64,000 bases of DNA from Sulfurimonas sp. UBA2011 (lineage in GTDB: Bacteria; Campylobacterota; Campylobacteria; Campylobacterales; Sulfurimonadaceae), in the NCBI GenBank assembly GCA_002335055.1, contig DDCH01000014.1:39481-103480 (forward strand), written 5' to 3'. Both the position numbers and the translations under genes were made by a program. The notes under the pieces are model-generated. The model was given only the letters and a program-made list of their open reading frames with translations, was not told the DNA's origin and did not search any database. Positions 15,453 to 25,091 of the stretch are shown one piece after another (positions within the stretch are counted from its first letter, which is position 1; each line of letters opens with the position of its first letter).

Positions 15453-17042
15453 GTGTTAGACAAAATGTCACCAAACCAGAGATTAATAGTAGCTGTACTA
15501 TTATCAGTAATTTTTTTCGTAGGCTATACAGCAATTTTTCCACCAGTTGAGTCAGAAGTAGTACAAGATACTAAGGTTCAAACAGCACAAAATAGTGCAG
15601 TAAGAGTTCCAAGTATAAATGTAGAAGCGGAAGCTGGACATGTTATTACAGCAATTGAGACAAGTAGTTCAAATAACCTTGTAACTGTAACAAATGAGCA
15701 CTTTATTCTTAAAATAGACACACTAGGACGTATCTCTTCTAAAGAGTTACGTGAAGAGAAGTTTAGAGATAAAGAAGATAACCATGCACAGTTAATACCT
15801 TCAAAAGGTACTAAACCACTTTATATAAGATTTATGGATGAGGGCTTAAATAAAGAAGCATCATCAGTAGCTTATACAACTAGTGCTAATGAGCTTAACA
15901 TTGACGGTAGTGCAAAAAGTGTAACTTTAACACAGGAACTCTCATCCCTTACAGTAAGTAAAAAGATAACATTTTTTGATGATGGTCACTATGATATAAG
16001 TATCTCTTTGAGTGAAGATAAACGTTATTATGTATATCTAGGCCAACGTCCTCGTGTAAATGAAGATGAACAGATGATGACAGTTGTTGGTGCTATGGTT
16101 TATACTGATGATGAAATTGTAACAATTATAGAGGATGGGGATGCTGAGGGGCGTAAGTCTTTTTCAGGTGTTGAACTTCTTTCTGCATTTGACCAATACA
16201 CAGCAACTATTATGTACGGACTTTCTAAAGATAGAACTATAATAGTAGAAAGAGATACACAAGATAATCCAGTTGTATATTTTGATGGAACACAAAACAT
16301 AGAGTTTAGTGGTTACATAGGTCAAAAGAATTATAAAAAACTAGAGTCTATTAATCCTATACTTACAAATGCAATAGAGTATGGTTGGTTTACATTTGCA
16401 GCTAAACCACTTTTTGCACTTCTTTCATGGTTACATGGAATTTTTGGAAACTGGGGTTGGTCGATTATTGCACTTACTGCTATTATCAGATTTGTGCTGT
16501 ATCCATTAACTTATAAGGGTATGGTTTCTATGCAGAAGATGAAAGATCTTGCACCTAAAATCAAAGATCTTAAAGCGAAGTATAAGGGTGACCCACAGCG
16601 TTTAAACCAAGCTACTATGGATATGTACAAAAAGAATGGTGCTAATCCTCTTGGTGGTTGTCTTCCAATGCTTATGCAAATTCCTGTATTTTTTGCGATT
16701 TATCGTGTTTTATTAAATGCAGTTGAACTTCAAGGTGCTCCATGGATGTTATGGGTAAATGATCTTTCTCGTATGGATCCATACTATGTTATGCCTGTAC
16801 TGATGGGTGCTTCTATGTTTTTACAGCAACGTATGACACCAAATAATTTTTCAGATCCAATGCAAGAGAAGGTTATGAAATGGTTACCTGTGATATTTAC
16901 ATTTTTCTTTGTAACTTTTCCATCAGGTTTAGTTCTTTACTGGTTTGTAAATAATCTCTTTTCAATTTTACAGCAGTTTATTGTTAATCAGCAATTCAAA
17001 AATGCCAAAGATGCACTCAAAGCAGCTAAAGTAGAGAAATAA
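15453..17042 (+). CDS. yidC: Membrane protein insertase YidC
   Basis: Inserts and folds inner-membrane proteins, alone or with SecYEG. 529 residues: an N-terminal membrane anchor (about 10-28, LIVAVLLSVIFFVGYTAIF), a large periplasmic beta domain (about 60-320) as in Gram-negative YidC, and the conserved five-helix core (about 325-515). The core has the positively charged cytoplasmic hairpin (MQKMKDLAPKIKDLKAKY) and GANPLGGCLPMLMQIPVFFA. The start is GTG 15453 with AAAGGG six bases before; an ATG at 15465 is an alternative. Confidence 0.96.
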   Translation: MLDKMSPNQRLIVAVLLSVIFFVGYTAIFPPVESEVVQDTKVQTAQNSAVRVPSINVEAEAGHVITAIETSSSNNLVTVTNEHFILKIDTLGRISSKELREEKFRDKEDNHAQLIPSKGTKPLYIRFMDEGLNKEASSVAYTTSANELNIDGSAKSVTLTQELSSLTVSKKITFFDDGHYDISISLSEDKRYYVYLGQRPRVNEDEQMMTVVGAMVYTDDEIVTIIEDGDAEGRKSFSGVELLSAFDQYTATIMYGLSKDRTIIVERDTQDNPVVYFDGTQNIEFSGYIGQKNYKKLESINPILTNAIEYGWFTFAAKPLFALLSWLHGIFGNWGWSIIALTAIIRFVLYPLTYKGMVSMQKMKDLAPKIKDLKAKYKGDPQRLNQATMDMYKKNGANPLGGCLPMLMQIPVFFAIYRVLLNAVELQGAPWMLWVNDLSRMDPYYVMPVLMGASMFLQQRMTPNNFSDPMQEKVMKWLPVIFTFFFVTFPSGLVLYWFVNNLFSILQQFIVNQQFKNAKDALKAAKVEK

Positions 17043-17044
17043 TT

Positions 17045-17983
17045 ATGTTAAAAATTGAAGCAAGTACACTTGATATAGCATATCAAAACGCTGCAAGTAA
17101 ACTAGAATGCTCGATTACACAACTAAAAATTGAAGTTGTGCAGGTCCCAAGTAAAGGTTTCTTGGGTTTCTTTAGAAAAAGTGCAATTATTGTAGTTATT
17201 CGTTTAGAAGAAAAAGAACAAGACTCTAAACCTTTAAAAGAGACAAAATCCGAGATAAAACAAGAGAAAAAAAGTACAAAAGAGACTTCTATGTCTCCAA
17301 AAAAAAGTGAAAGTAAAAAAGTTCGAAAAGTTCAAAAAGAAAAATATGTAAAAAATTATAAAAAACAGATAGTATTAAATGATACGATTATGCCGGCTTC
17401 TTTTGTAAGTGACCAGGATGATGAAGATGATGATAATTTAAATGGACTAGATTTTACTGCGGACTATGATGATGAGTATGATGAAAGAGGTGAGGACGAA
17501 GAAGAAGTTCAAACAAGCACAAATCTAGACTCTATTGTAGAAGAAGTACAGACTAAAATAAGTGCACTTTTTAAACTCACTTGTTTTGCAATTGATAGTA
17601 TAGAAGTAAGCACATATGACAGTGAAACTCTTTTGATTGAATTTAAAGGTGATGATGCAGCACTATTAATAGGTAAAGAGGGTTATAGATATAAGGCACT
17701 CTCATATATGATTTTTAACTGGATAAACTCCAAGTATGAAGTAGAACTGCGTTTAGAGATAGCAGAGTTCTTAAAAAATCAAGAAGAGTCTATAAGCCGT
17801 TACCTTATAAATGTATATGAAAATATAGATAGAGATGGACGTGCACAGACAAAAATACTTGATGGTGTTTTAGTGCAAATTGCACTTAAAGAACTTCGTG
17901 CAAAATATCCTCAAAAATATGTAGTAATTCGTTCAACTCGTGATGGATTAAAATATATAATCATAAACGATTACAACAACTAA
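17045..17983 (+). CDS. Jag/KhpB-type RNA-binding protein
   Basis: 312 residues. Residues 1-52 form a Jag_N domain (TLDIAYQNAASKLECS; PSKGFLGFFRKSA). A long acidic/basic low-complexity linker (about 60-160) follows. Then a KH domain with LLIGKEGYRYKALSYM (about 209-224) and a C-terminal region in the R3H position whose classic R-x3-H is not evident. It is an RNA-binding protein encoded next to yidC in many bacteria. It starts 3 bases after yidC and ends just before mnmE, so it is in the same operon. Confidence 0.88.
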   Translation: MLKIEASTLDIAYQNAASKLECSITQLKIEVVQVPSKGFLGFFRKSAIIVVIRLEEKEQDSKPLKETKSEIKQEKKSTKETSMSPKKSESKKVRKVQKEKYVKNYKKQIVLNDTIMPASFVSDQDDEDDDNLNGLDFTADYDDEYDERGEDEEEVQTSTNLDSIVEEVQTKISALFKLTCFAIDSIEVSTYDSETLLIEFKGDDAALLIGKEGYRYKALSYMIFNWINSKYEVELRLEIAEFLKNQEESISRYLINVYENIDRDGRAQTKILDGVLVQIALKELRAKYPQKYVVIRSTRDGLKYIIINDYNN

Positions 17984-17984
17984 A

Positions 17985-19325
17985 ATGCACTCAGATACTA
18001 TTAGTGCCATTGCAACTGCAAATGGCATAGGTTCCATAGCGATTATCCGTATTAGTGGGGATAAGGCTTTAGAAATCACCAAAAAACTCACACAAAGAAC
18101 TACAGTAGAGCCAAGGTATGCAACACTTTCTTGTGTATACGACTCACAAAATACTCTTATTGATGAAGCAATCATTATATACTTTAAAGCACCACACTCT
18201 TTTACAGCAGAACATGTAGTTGAGATTCAGTGTCATGGTGGTTTTATCGTGGCACAGAGCATACTCAAAGCGACTGTACATGCTGGAGCGAGACTGGCTA
18301 CTCCTGGAGAGTTTTCTAAGCGTGCTTTTTTTAATGGACGAATTGATTTGAGTGAAGCAGAAGCTATCGCACAACTCATAGAGGCTAAAAGTGAAGATGC
18401 AGCAAAAATATTAGCAGCACAGATGAAGGGTTCATTAAAGCATTTTATAGAAGATGTTCGTGATGAGATTATTCATATACTCGCATTTAGTGAGGTTACT
18501 ATTGATTATGCTGAAGAAGACTTACCTGAGGATTTAGTAATTCAGATAAAGTCTAAACTAGATGAACTCTATAAACTTTTAAATAAAACGCTACAAGCTT
18601 CCAAGTTAAGAGAAGGCCTTATGCAAGGTTTTCGTGTTGCAATAATAGGAAAACCAAATGTTGGTAAATCATCACTTTTAAATGCTCTTCTTAATTTTGA
18701 TAGAGCGATTGTAAGTGATATAGCAGGTACAACTAGGGATACTATAGAAGAACAGGTGAAAATAGGTACACACCTTATCCGTATGGTTGACACAGCAGGA
18801 ATACGTGAAGCAAATGATGAGATAGAAAAAATTGGAATTGAGCGTAGTTTAGAAGCAATTGAGCAAAGTGATATTGTTGTTGCACTTTTTGATAGTTCAA
18901 GAGCAGCAGATGATGAAGATAAAAAAATAGTTAAACTCTTGGAGAATGCAAGAGAATCTAAAAAAGTTATAGTGATCAAAAATAAAATAGATTTAGAGCA
19001 CAAGTTCTCTTTGTCATCGCTCTGCTTTGATTTAGAATTAAACTCTAAAGATGATGTTAGTAGTTTAGTAAAGGCATTAGAAAACATTATGGATAGAAGT
19101 AATAGCAGTGATGAGATTATGCTTATATCTTCTCGCCAGATAAATGCAGTGGAAGAAACTATGAAAAATATAGAAGAATCATTTGTGCCATTAGAAGATC
19201 AAGAATTAGAGATATTTTCTTTTCATCTTAATGAAGCTGTTAAAGAGATGGCAAGTATAACACGACCTTTTGAAAATGATGAGATGCTTGATAAAATGTT
19301 TGGCTCTTTTTGTTTAGGAAAATAA
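17985..19325 (+). CDS. mnmE: tRNA modification GTPase MnmE
   Basis: With MnmG it adds the carboxymethylaminomethyl group to wobble uridine 34. 446 residues: an N-terminal tetrahydrofolate-binding domain (ATANGIGSIAIIRISG), a helical domain, an inserted G domain with GKPNVGKSS (about 222-230), the switch TTRDTIEEQV, DTAG and NKID, and the C-terminal F-C-L-G-K box with the conserved cysteine. It is one base after jag and followed by ruvX. Confidence 0.96.
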   Translation: MHSDTISAIATANGIGSIAIIRISGDKALEITKKLTQRTTVEPRYATLSCVYDSQNTLIDEAIIIYFKAPHSFTAEHVVEIQCHGGFIVAQSILKATVHAGARLATPGEFSKRAFFNGRIDLSEAEAIAQLIEAKSEDAAKILAAQMKGSLKHFIEDVRDEIIHILAFSEVTIDYAEEDLPEDLVIQIKSKLDELYKLLNKTLQASKLREGLMQGFRVAIIGKPNVGKSSLLNALLNFDRAIVSDIAGTTRDTIEEQVKIGTHLIRMVDTAGIREANDEIEKIGIERSLEAIEQSDIVVALFDSSRAADDEDKKIVKLLENARESKKVIVIKNKIDLEHKFSLSSLCFDLELNSKDDVSSLVKALENIMDRSNSSDEIMLISSRQINAVEETMKNIEESFVPLEDQELEIFSFHLNEAVKEMASITRPFENDEMLDKMFGSFCLGK

Positions 19326-19326
19326 G

Positions 19327-19728
19327 ATGAAGTATATTGCAATAGACTTGGGTCTTAAACGTATTGGACTCGCTTACTCAGCACATAAAGATTTAGTGAC
19401 ACCACTACCCGCTATTATAAGAAAAAACCGAAACCAAGCCTCTGATGAAGTGAAAAAAGCTATAGTAGAGTGGGAGATTGAGACGGTAGTCATAGGTATC
19501 CCTCTTGGTGGAAGTAGTGAAGATGAGATGAGAAGACGTATTGAGCATTTTATGAATCTTGTAGATTTTAAGGGTGAAGTTATTTTTCAAGATGAGGCGG
19601 GAAGTTCACTTGAAGCCGAGAACCTAATGAAGGGTGAGATAAAGTACATTCGTGATGGAAGGATTGATTCTATCTCTGCAATGATAATTTTACAACGCTA
19701 TCTCTATAAGCTCAAACAAAAAAAATGA
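19327..19728 (+). CDS. ruvX: RuvX/YqgF family putative Holliday junction resolvase
   Basis: 133 residues with an RNase H-like fold. IAIDLGLKRIGLAYS (4-18) carries the first catalytic aspartate (D7). VIGIPLGGSSEDEMRR follows, then FQDEAGSS and the second acidic motif GRIDSISAMIILQRYL near the C-terminus. The family takes part in 16S rRNA 5' processing and possibly recombination. It is one base after mnmE, and its stop overlaps the next start (ATGA). Confidence 0.92.
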   Translation: MKYIAIDLGLKRIGLAYSAHKDLVTPLPAIIRKNRNQASDEVKKAIVEWEIETVVIGIPLGGSSEDEMRRRIEHFMNLVDFKGEVIFQDEAGSSLEAENLMKGEIKYIRDGRIDSISAMIILQRYLYKLKQKK

Positions 19729-20481
19729 GACTACAGGGTTTAGATATAGCTCGTGGTATGGCCATTGTTTTTATGGTTCTTTTTCATTTCTGTTTTGATT
19801 TAGATAATTTTGGATATGTTGATTTTGATTTAAAACATGGCGACTTTTGGAAATACTTTCGTTACTTTATAGTGAGTATATTTATCCTCTTAGCAGGAAT
19901 AAGTGCTCAAATAACTCATAAAAATGGTATCGATAGTAAAAAAAATGTTTAAAAGAGTAATGCTTTTAAGTCTTGCCTCTTTAGTTGTGAGTATTGGCAG
20001 CTATACACAGTTTCCTTCCTCGTGGATTTACTTTGGGATACTGCACTTTTTTCTTTTAATCACGATAATAGGTTTGCCTTTTTTAAAGATTCCAAAAATA
20101 TCTCTTGTTATAGGAATATTTATAATTATCGGCTATAACATGTCTTGGCTCAATATGCACTGGTTTTATAATGTATTGCAAGAACCGCTTAACTTACCCA
20201 AAATGTATACACAAGACTTGGTGAGTTTAGTACCTTGGTTTGGAGTGTATCTACTTGGACTCACAGCAGGGTATTACAAGATACAAGAAACATTGTTAAA
20301 CTATGAGATACTCCATAAAACTAATAGGATTAACACACTTTTATCCTCACTTGGAAAACACTCATTTATCATTTATCATTTATATGTTACACCAAATAGT
20401 CTTATTCTCTATGTTTTACTTAATAAAACTTTTTTAATAAAAATTTATGATAGTATTAAGAATAAAAAATTTTACATTTGA
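19725..20481 (+). pseudogene. DUF1624 / heparan-alpha-glucosaminide acetyltransferase-like membrane protein, frameshifted
   Basis: Two frames together make one multi-span protein of about 250 residues. The first (19725-19952) begins RLQGLDIARGMAIVFMVLF, FHFCFDLDNFGY, the DUF1624 N-terminal motif, and covers two helices to THKNGIDSKKN. The second continues from VKKMFKRVMLLSLASL through at least four helices to 20481. The join is a run of eight A (19938-19945); removing one A restores a single frame. This may be a loss-of-function mutation, phase-variable slippage or a sequencing error. It overlaps ruvX by 4 bases and the next gene by 35. Confidence 0.8.
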
Positions 20482-22987
20482 GTTTCTTAAACCAGAAGAA
20501 GTACTAGGGATGCTAAGTGATGAGTCATTAGATTCACCACAGACACTGATACAACTTTTTTGCACAAGTACAGATGTAAAAGAGTTGAAAAATATTCAGA
20601 ATTTTTTTGCAGATACTTTTCCTAATACAGTTATCCTTGGTACAACAAGTGATGGTATTATTAATGGTTCAGATGTTTATACAGATAAAAAGAATATAGT
20701 TACTTTTACTACATTTAATCAAACAAGATTAAAATCGACTATTATAAACCATACAAATACTTTTAACAACAGTTATGAAACAGGTGTACATATTGCAAAG
20801 GAACTTATAAGTGAAGATACAAAACTCATTATTAGTTTTACAGATGGACTGAGTACAAATGGGGAGGAGTATGCTAAAGGTATCAGTAGTGTATCTTCTG
20901 ATGTGATTCTTTCAGGTGGACTGGCAGGTGATAATGGAAAACTTATCCAAACGTATGTTTTTACGAAAAATGAAATGACCTCTAATGGTGCCGTAGCTGT
21001 CTCTCTGAGTGGTACGGTCTTAAACATTACAACTAGCTATTCATTTGACTGGTTACCCGTTGGAAAAGAACTAATTGTCACAAAAGCGATAAATAATAGA
21101 GTTTATGAAATAGATGGTATGAGTACTGTAGATATCTATGCTAAATACATGGGTCATGAATTAGCAGTAAGATTACCTAATATTGGTATTGAATTTCCTC
21201 TCGTTTTTGAAGTAGATGGTGTACTTGTAGGACGTGCTGTAGTACTTAAGCATGAAGATGGTTCCCTTACTTTTGCGGGTAACATACAAGAAGGAACAAA
21301 GGTTCGTTTTGGTGTAGGGGATATAGAAGATATACTGAAAAATACTAACTATACAACACGAAAAATGCTGAGTAAGATTAAGTACAAACCTGAGGCTATA
21401 TTTGTTTACTCATGTATGGCTAGACGGCGTTTTATGAAAGAGTATATGTATGATGAATTAGATATTCTTTCAAATATCGGTGCAGTTTCTGGTTTTTTTA
21501 CCTATGGTGAATTCTACCATGAAGGAAAGTCAAATCAACTACTCAATGAAACAATGACTCTGTTGGTTATGAGTGAAGAGAAAAACTCTCGGCCTGTCTT
21601 AGATTATAAGGAGAATGTTCTAGAACGTGACTTTGATATAGATGCACATCATGTTATGGCGCATCTCGCTAATACTGTTTCGAGGGAATTGGAAGAGTTA
21701 AACTATAGTTTAGAAAAAAGAATACAAGAGAGTGCTGATTATATCTATAAACAAGCATATTATGATGCATTAACAGGTTTACCAAATAGATTGAGTTTGA
21801 TTAAAAAACTCAATATAAGTTTAGGGAAAATACTTATCCTTATAAATATTGATGATTTCACTATAATAAATGACTTTTATGGCCATGAAGTAGGAGACCA
21901 AGTTTTAAAAAAACTAGCATTTATCTTACAAATGTTGAGTAAAGAAGAAGATGCAGAGCTTTTTAAACTACCATCAGATGAGTTCGCAATAATTATGTAT
22001 ATTGAGCCACATCCTGAAGCGATAGAAGAGAAAATAAAGTACTGCATACGTACAATTGAGTCTGAAAATTTTTTAGTAGCAAATGGGTATTTTGCGCATG
22101 TCTCTGTAACTCTGTCTGCTGCCCTTATAAATGAGAAAAGAACAGGTTTAGTAAATGCAGATATGACACTAAAATTAGCTAAACGCACAGGTAAAGAGTA
22201 TCTGATATTTAATGAAGATCTTAAACTGGCAAAACAGTATGAGGCAAATATTAACATGGCAAATACAGTAAAAAATGCAATAACAAGCGATAAAGTATTT
22301 CCGTATTTTCAGCCAATTGTAAATGTTCAAACAGGAAAAATTGAGAAGTATGAGGCACTAGTACGTTTACTTAATGACAAAGAAGAAATTCTTTCACCAT
22401 TTTCATTCTTAGAAGTAAGTAGAAAAATTAAACTTTATCCTTTAATCACAGAGATTATGATTGAGAAATCTTTTACTTATTTTAAAAAAAATGGACTTAA
22501 TTTTACTATTAATCTCTCTTTTAGTGATATTACAAATGAAAAAACAAGACAATTTCTTTTTGATAAAATCAAAGAGCATGGGGTGGCTGCTCAATTAACT
22601 GTAGAGATTCTAGAAACACAAGAAAATGATAATACAATAGTTGTAGATGAGTTTATAGAGAATGTTTATAGAGTAGGTGCATCCATAGCAATTGATGATT
22701 TTGGTTCAGGTTTCGCAAACTTTGAGCATATGACAAAAATGCGTTCAGATATCATGAAAATCGATGGTAGTTTGATAAAAAATATAGATAAAGATAAAAA
22801 TGCAAGACTTGTAGTTGAAACTATTATAGTCTTTGCTAGAAAATTAGGTAAAAAAATAGTTGCAGAATATGTACATAACGAAGCAGTATTTAATGTTGTA
22901 AAAGAATTAGGCATTGATTACGCCCAAGGTTACTATCTGGGTAAACCTGAGGCAGAAGTTCTAGAGAATTTTATTTTCCCAGAATAA
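20447..22987 (+). CDS. FIST sensor with degenerate GGDEF and EAL domains
   Basis: 846-residue cyclic-di-GMP signalling protein, apparently soluble. FIST_N (about 30-220: ILGTTSDGIINGS; SGGLAGDNG) and FIST_C (about 220-390) form a ligand-sensing module thought to bind small molecules. A GGDEF-type domain follows (about 435-590), with LPSDEF near 508 in place of GGDEF, so diguanylate cyclase activity is doubtful. The EAL domain (about 600-840) keeps YEALVRL, TINLSF, EILE, AIDDFGSGFANF, KIDGSLI and VAEYV, so it is probably an active phosphodiesterase. It overlaps the convergent NYN gene by 17 bases. Confidence 0.9.
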   Translation: MIVLRIKNFTFEFLKPEEVLGMLSDESLDSPQTLIQLFCTSTDVKELKNIQNFFADTFPNTVILGTTSDGIINGSDVYTDKKNIVTFTTFNQTRLKSTIINHTNTFNNSYETGVHIAKELISEDTKLIISFTDGLSTNGEEYAKGISSVSSDVILSGGLAGDNGKLIQTYVFTKNEMTSNGAVAVSLSGTVLNITTSYSFDWLPVGKELIVTKAINNRVYEIDGMSTVDIYAKYMGHELAVRLPNIGIEFPLVFEVDGVLVGRAVVLKHEDGSLTFAGNIQEGTKVRFGVGDIEDILKNTNYTTRKMLSKIKYKPEAIFVYSCMARRRFMKEYMYDELDILSNIGAVSGFFTYGEFYHEGKSNQLLNETMTLLVMSEEKNSRPVLDYKENVLERDFDIDAHHVMAHLANTVSRELEELNYSLEKRIQESADYIYKQAYYDALTGLPNRLSLIKKLNISLGKILILINIDDFTIINDFYGHEVGDQVLKKLAFILQMLSKEEDAELFKLPSDEFAIIMYIEPHPEAIEEKIKYCIRTIESENFLVANGYFAHVSVTLSAALINEKRTGLVNADMTLKLAKRTGKEYLIFNEDLKLAKQYEANINMANTVKNAITSDKVFPYFQPIVNVQTGKIEKYEALVRLLNDKEEILSPFSFLEVSRKIKLYPLITEIMIEKSFTYFKKNGLNFTINLSFSDITNEKTRQFLFDKIKEHGVAAQLTVEILETQENDNTIVVDEFIENVYRVGASIAIDDFGSGFANFEHMTKMRSDIMKIDGSLIKNIDKDKNARLVVETIIVFARKLGKKIVAEYVHNEAVFNVVKELGIDYAQGYYLGKPEAEVLENFIFPE

Positions 22988-23708
22988 AGAGGTTATTACT
23001 TTGATCTGTAGCATCAGTAAATCGTTCTTTTAGTTCTCTGTCAAATGTAAGTATAAAAACATTTGCATTTGTAAGCTTAGCATCAACAAATTTACCTAAA
23101 AGAACATCGTCAGCAACATCTTTTCCATGGTCACACTTGATAAAGTTAAATGAGTTAAGTGTTTTACCATAATCATAAAGGTTTGCTTCCCACTCTGCAC
23201 GTTTAAGATACAAAGAGTCAGGGTTGGCTGCAAGATAGATACACTCATCTGCTATTTCATACTTATCTATGATGTCATTAAAAATAGAACTTATACTTGA
23301 AAAGTTTTCTATATCCCAAAATAGATAATTTTTATTAGTTTTACCTTTGTGTTGTTTGTTAATCAGTTTGAGTCGTTTAGTGATATTAAAACTTGTATGT
23401 GCACTATCATTAGTGAAAAGTATGCTGTTTTTGAGTTTAACCGCATCATCAGTATTAAAACCTAAAATTTCTCCCATCTCAATATAGAGCTCAATGTTTT
23501 CTAACTCAAATTCAGAAGAACCTTTTTGATAGCGTTTAAGTTTTACTAGTTTAGCTTTTGAAAAAAGAATGTTCACACCCATTTTTTCGTGGTTTGCATA
23601 TGCTTGTTTAGTACGAAAAAAAATATTTTTTGCTTCTGTATTATCGGGCAAGACTACACTTCCACGGTACTTGTGTTCTATGCTTATTTGTTGTTTATGT
23701 AATGACAT
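22971..23708 (-). CDS. NYN/PIN-like domain protein, putative RNase
   Basis: 245 residues. The C-terminal half (about 127-245) looks like a NYN domain of the PIN nuclease superfamily: YLFWDIENFSSI with acidic D132 and E134, a central strand ECIYLAANPDS, KCDHGKDVADDVLLGKF with further aspartates, and VFILTFDREL. The N-terminal half (about 1-110) is mixed, with a lysine-rich stretch and no family I know. It is a single gene in its own orientation between the FIST protein and ilvC. RNA cleavage is inferred from the fold only. Confidence 0.65.
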   Translation of the reverse strand: MSLHKQQISIEHKYRGSVVLPDNTEAKNIFFRTKQAYANHEKMGVNILFSKAKLVKLKRYQKGSSEFELENIELYIEMGEILGFNTDDAVKLKNSILFTNDSAHTSFNITKRLKLINKQHKGKTNKNYLFWDIENFSSISSIFNDIIDKYEIADECIYLAANPDSLYLKRAEWEANLYDYGKTLNSFNFIKCDHGKDVADDVLLGKFVDAKLTNANVFILTFDRELKERFTDATDQSNNLFILGK

Positions 23709-23839
23709 TTAGAAAACTGTTCCACCTATTCCTTGAAGCTCAAGGGAAATTTTCAAGTATTATACATGGATGAGATTAAATATATAAAGCAATGAAAAAA
23801 TATAAGGAAAAACTAATGAAAGTTTTACATATAATTGGC

Positions 23840-23845
23840 TATAAT
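23840..23845 (+). promoter_or_regulatory. Probable -10 element of the ilvC promoter
   Basis: TATAAT, 47 bases upstream of the ilvC ATG. No consensus -35 is visible. The remaining gap from 23709 is AT-rich and shows nothing else. Confidence 0.5.
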
Positions 23846-23892
23846 GCCACAAATTTTTAAGACAATGTTCTTAATTTACTCAAGGAAATACA

Positions 23893-24915
23893 ATGGCATT
23901 AAATGTTTATTATGACAAAGACACTAGTTTAGACCTAATCAAAAGCAAAGTAGTTGCAATGATCGGTTTTGGTTCTCAAGGACACGCACACGCAGAAAAC
24001 TTAAGAGATAGTGGAGTTAGTGTTGTTGTAGGTCTTCGCAAGAATGGTGCATCATGGGCTAAAGCTGAAGCTAAAAACTTTGAAGTTCTTACAGTTGCAG
24101 AAGCTACTGCTAAAGCTGATGTAGTAATGATTCTTTTACCAGATGAAAATCAAAAAGAAATTTATGAAGCAGAGATAGCTCCTAACCTTAAAGATGGTGC
24201 AACTATCGCTTTTGGTCACGGTTTTAACATTCACTATGGTCGTGTTATTCCTGCAGCTAACATCAATGTTACTATGATTGCTCCTAAAGCTCCAGGACAC
24301 ACTGTTCGTTCTGAATATGTAAAAGGTGCTGGTATTCCTGACCTTATCGCTGTTGGTCAAGATCCTTCAGGTAACACTAAAGAGTTAGCTCTTTCTTACG
24401 CATCTGCTATTGGTGGTGGTCGTACTGCTATCATCGAGACAACTTTCAAAGACGAAACTGAAACTGACCTTTTTGGTGAGCAAGCAGTTCTTTGTGGTGG
24501 TGTTACTTCTTTAGTTCAAGCAGGATTTGAGACATTAACTGAAGCTGGATATGCTCCAGAGTTAGCTTACTTTGAGTGTCTTCATGAACTTAAACTAATC
24601 GTTGACTTAATGTTTGAGGGTGGTATCGCTGATATGCGTTATTCTATCTCTAACACTGCTGAGTATGGTGATTATGTTTCTGGTAAACGTGTTATCAACG
24701 ACGAGTCTAAGCAAGCTATGCGTGATATCCTTACTGAAATTCAAGATGGTCGTTTTGCAAAAGACTTCATCCTTGAAGGTCAATCAGGTTACCCTCGTAT
24801 GAATGCTGAGCGTACTAATGATCAAGTGAAACTTATTACTGTTACTGGTAACAAGCTTCGTGAGATGATGCCGTGGATCAGCGCCGGTAAAATTGTAGAC
24901 ACTAGCAAAAACTAG
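23893..24915 (+). CDS. ilvC: Ketol-acid reductoisomerase
   Basis: Second common step of valine, leucine and isoleucine synthesis: rearranges and reduces acetolactate or acetohydroxybutyrate with NADPH. 340 residues, the short class I form. The Rossmann motif is GFGSQGHAHAENLRDSG (26-42). IAPKAPGHTVR and the metal-binding DLFGEQAVLCGG and YFECLHELKLIVDLMFEGG motifs are intact. AAGGAAATACA precedes the ATG. It appears to be a single-gene unit with its own promoter and a following hairpin. Its codon use looks strongly optimised, as for an abundant enzyme. Confidence 0.97.
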   Translation: MALNVYYDKDTSLDLIKSKVVAMIGFGSQGHAHAENLRDSGVSVVVGLRKNGASWAKAEAKNFEVLTVAEATAKADVVMILLPDENQKEIYEAEIAPNLKDGATIAFGHGFNIHYGRVIPAANINVTMIAPKAPGHTVRSEYVKGAGIPDLIAVGQDPSGNTKELALSYASAIGGGRTAIIETTFKDETETDLFGEQAVLCGGVTSLVQAGFETLTEAGYAPELAYFECLHELKLIVDLMFEGGIADMRYSISNTAEYGDYVSGKRVINDESKQAMRDILTEIQDGRFAKDFILEGQSGYPRMNAERTNDQVKLITVTGNKLREMMPWISAGKIVDTSKN

Positions 24916-24922
24916 TCTTTTT
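24901..24922 (+). terminator. Possible terminator at the end of ilvC
   Basis: ACTAG-CAAAAA-CTAGT followed by CTTTTTAA. The 5-bp stem includes the ilvC stop; the U-run after it is right for an intrinsic terminator, though the stem is short. Confidence 0.4.
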
Positions 24923-24930
24923 AATTTCTG

Positions 24931-24953
24931 ACACTCATCTTCGGATGATGTGT
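24931..24953 (+). repeat. Hairpin with UUCG loop after ilvC
   Basis: ACACTCATC-TTCG-GATGATGTGT: a 9-bp stem with a single bulged base, closed by a stable UUCG tetraloop, 16 bases after the ilvC stop. No T-run follows. It may protect the 3' end of the ilvC mRNA or act as the terminator together with the preceding small stem. Confidence 0.5.
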
Positions 24954-25091
24954 TCAGTCACTCGACTTATGTAAGCTCCTTCTCACAAACATCCAAATCT
25001 AAGTATCATAAATCAAAAATCCACACTTTTTCAATATTAGCAATATTTTTTATATCTCCTTTCTTTAAATTAAAATAGATATAATCTCTTT

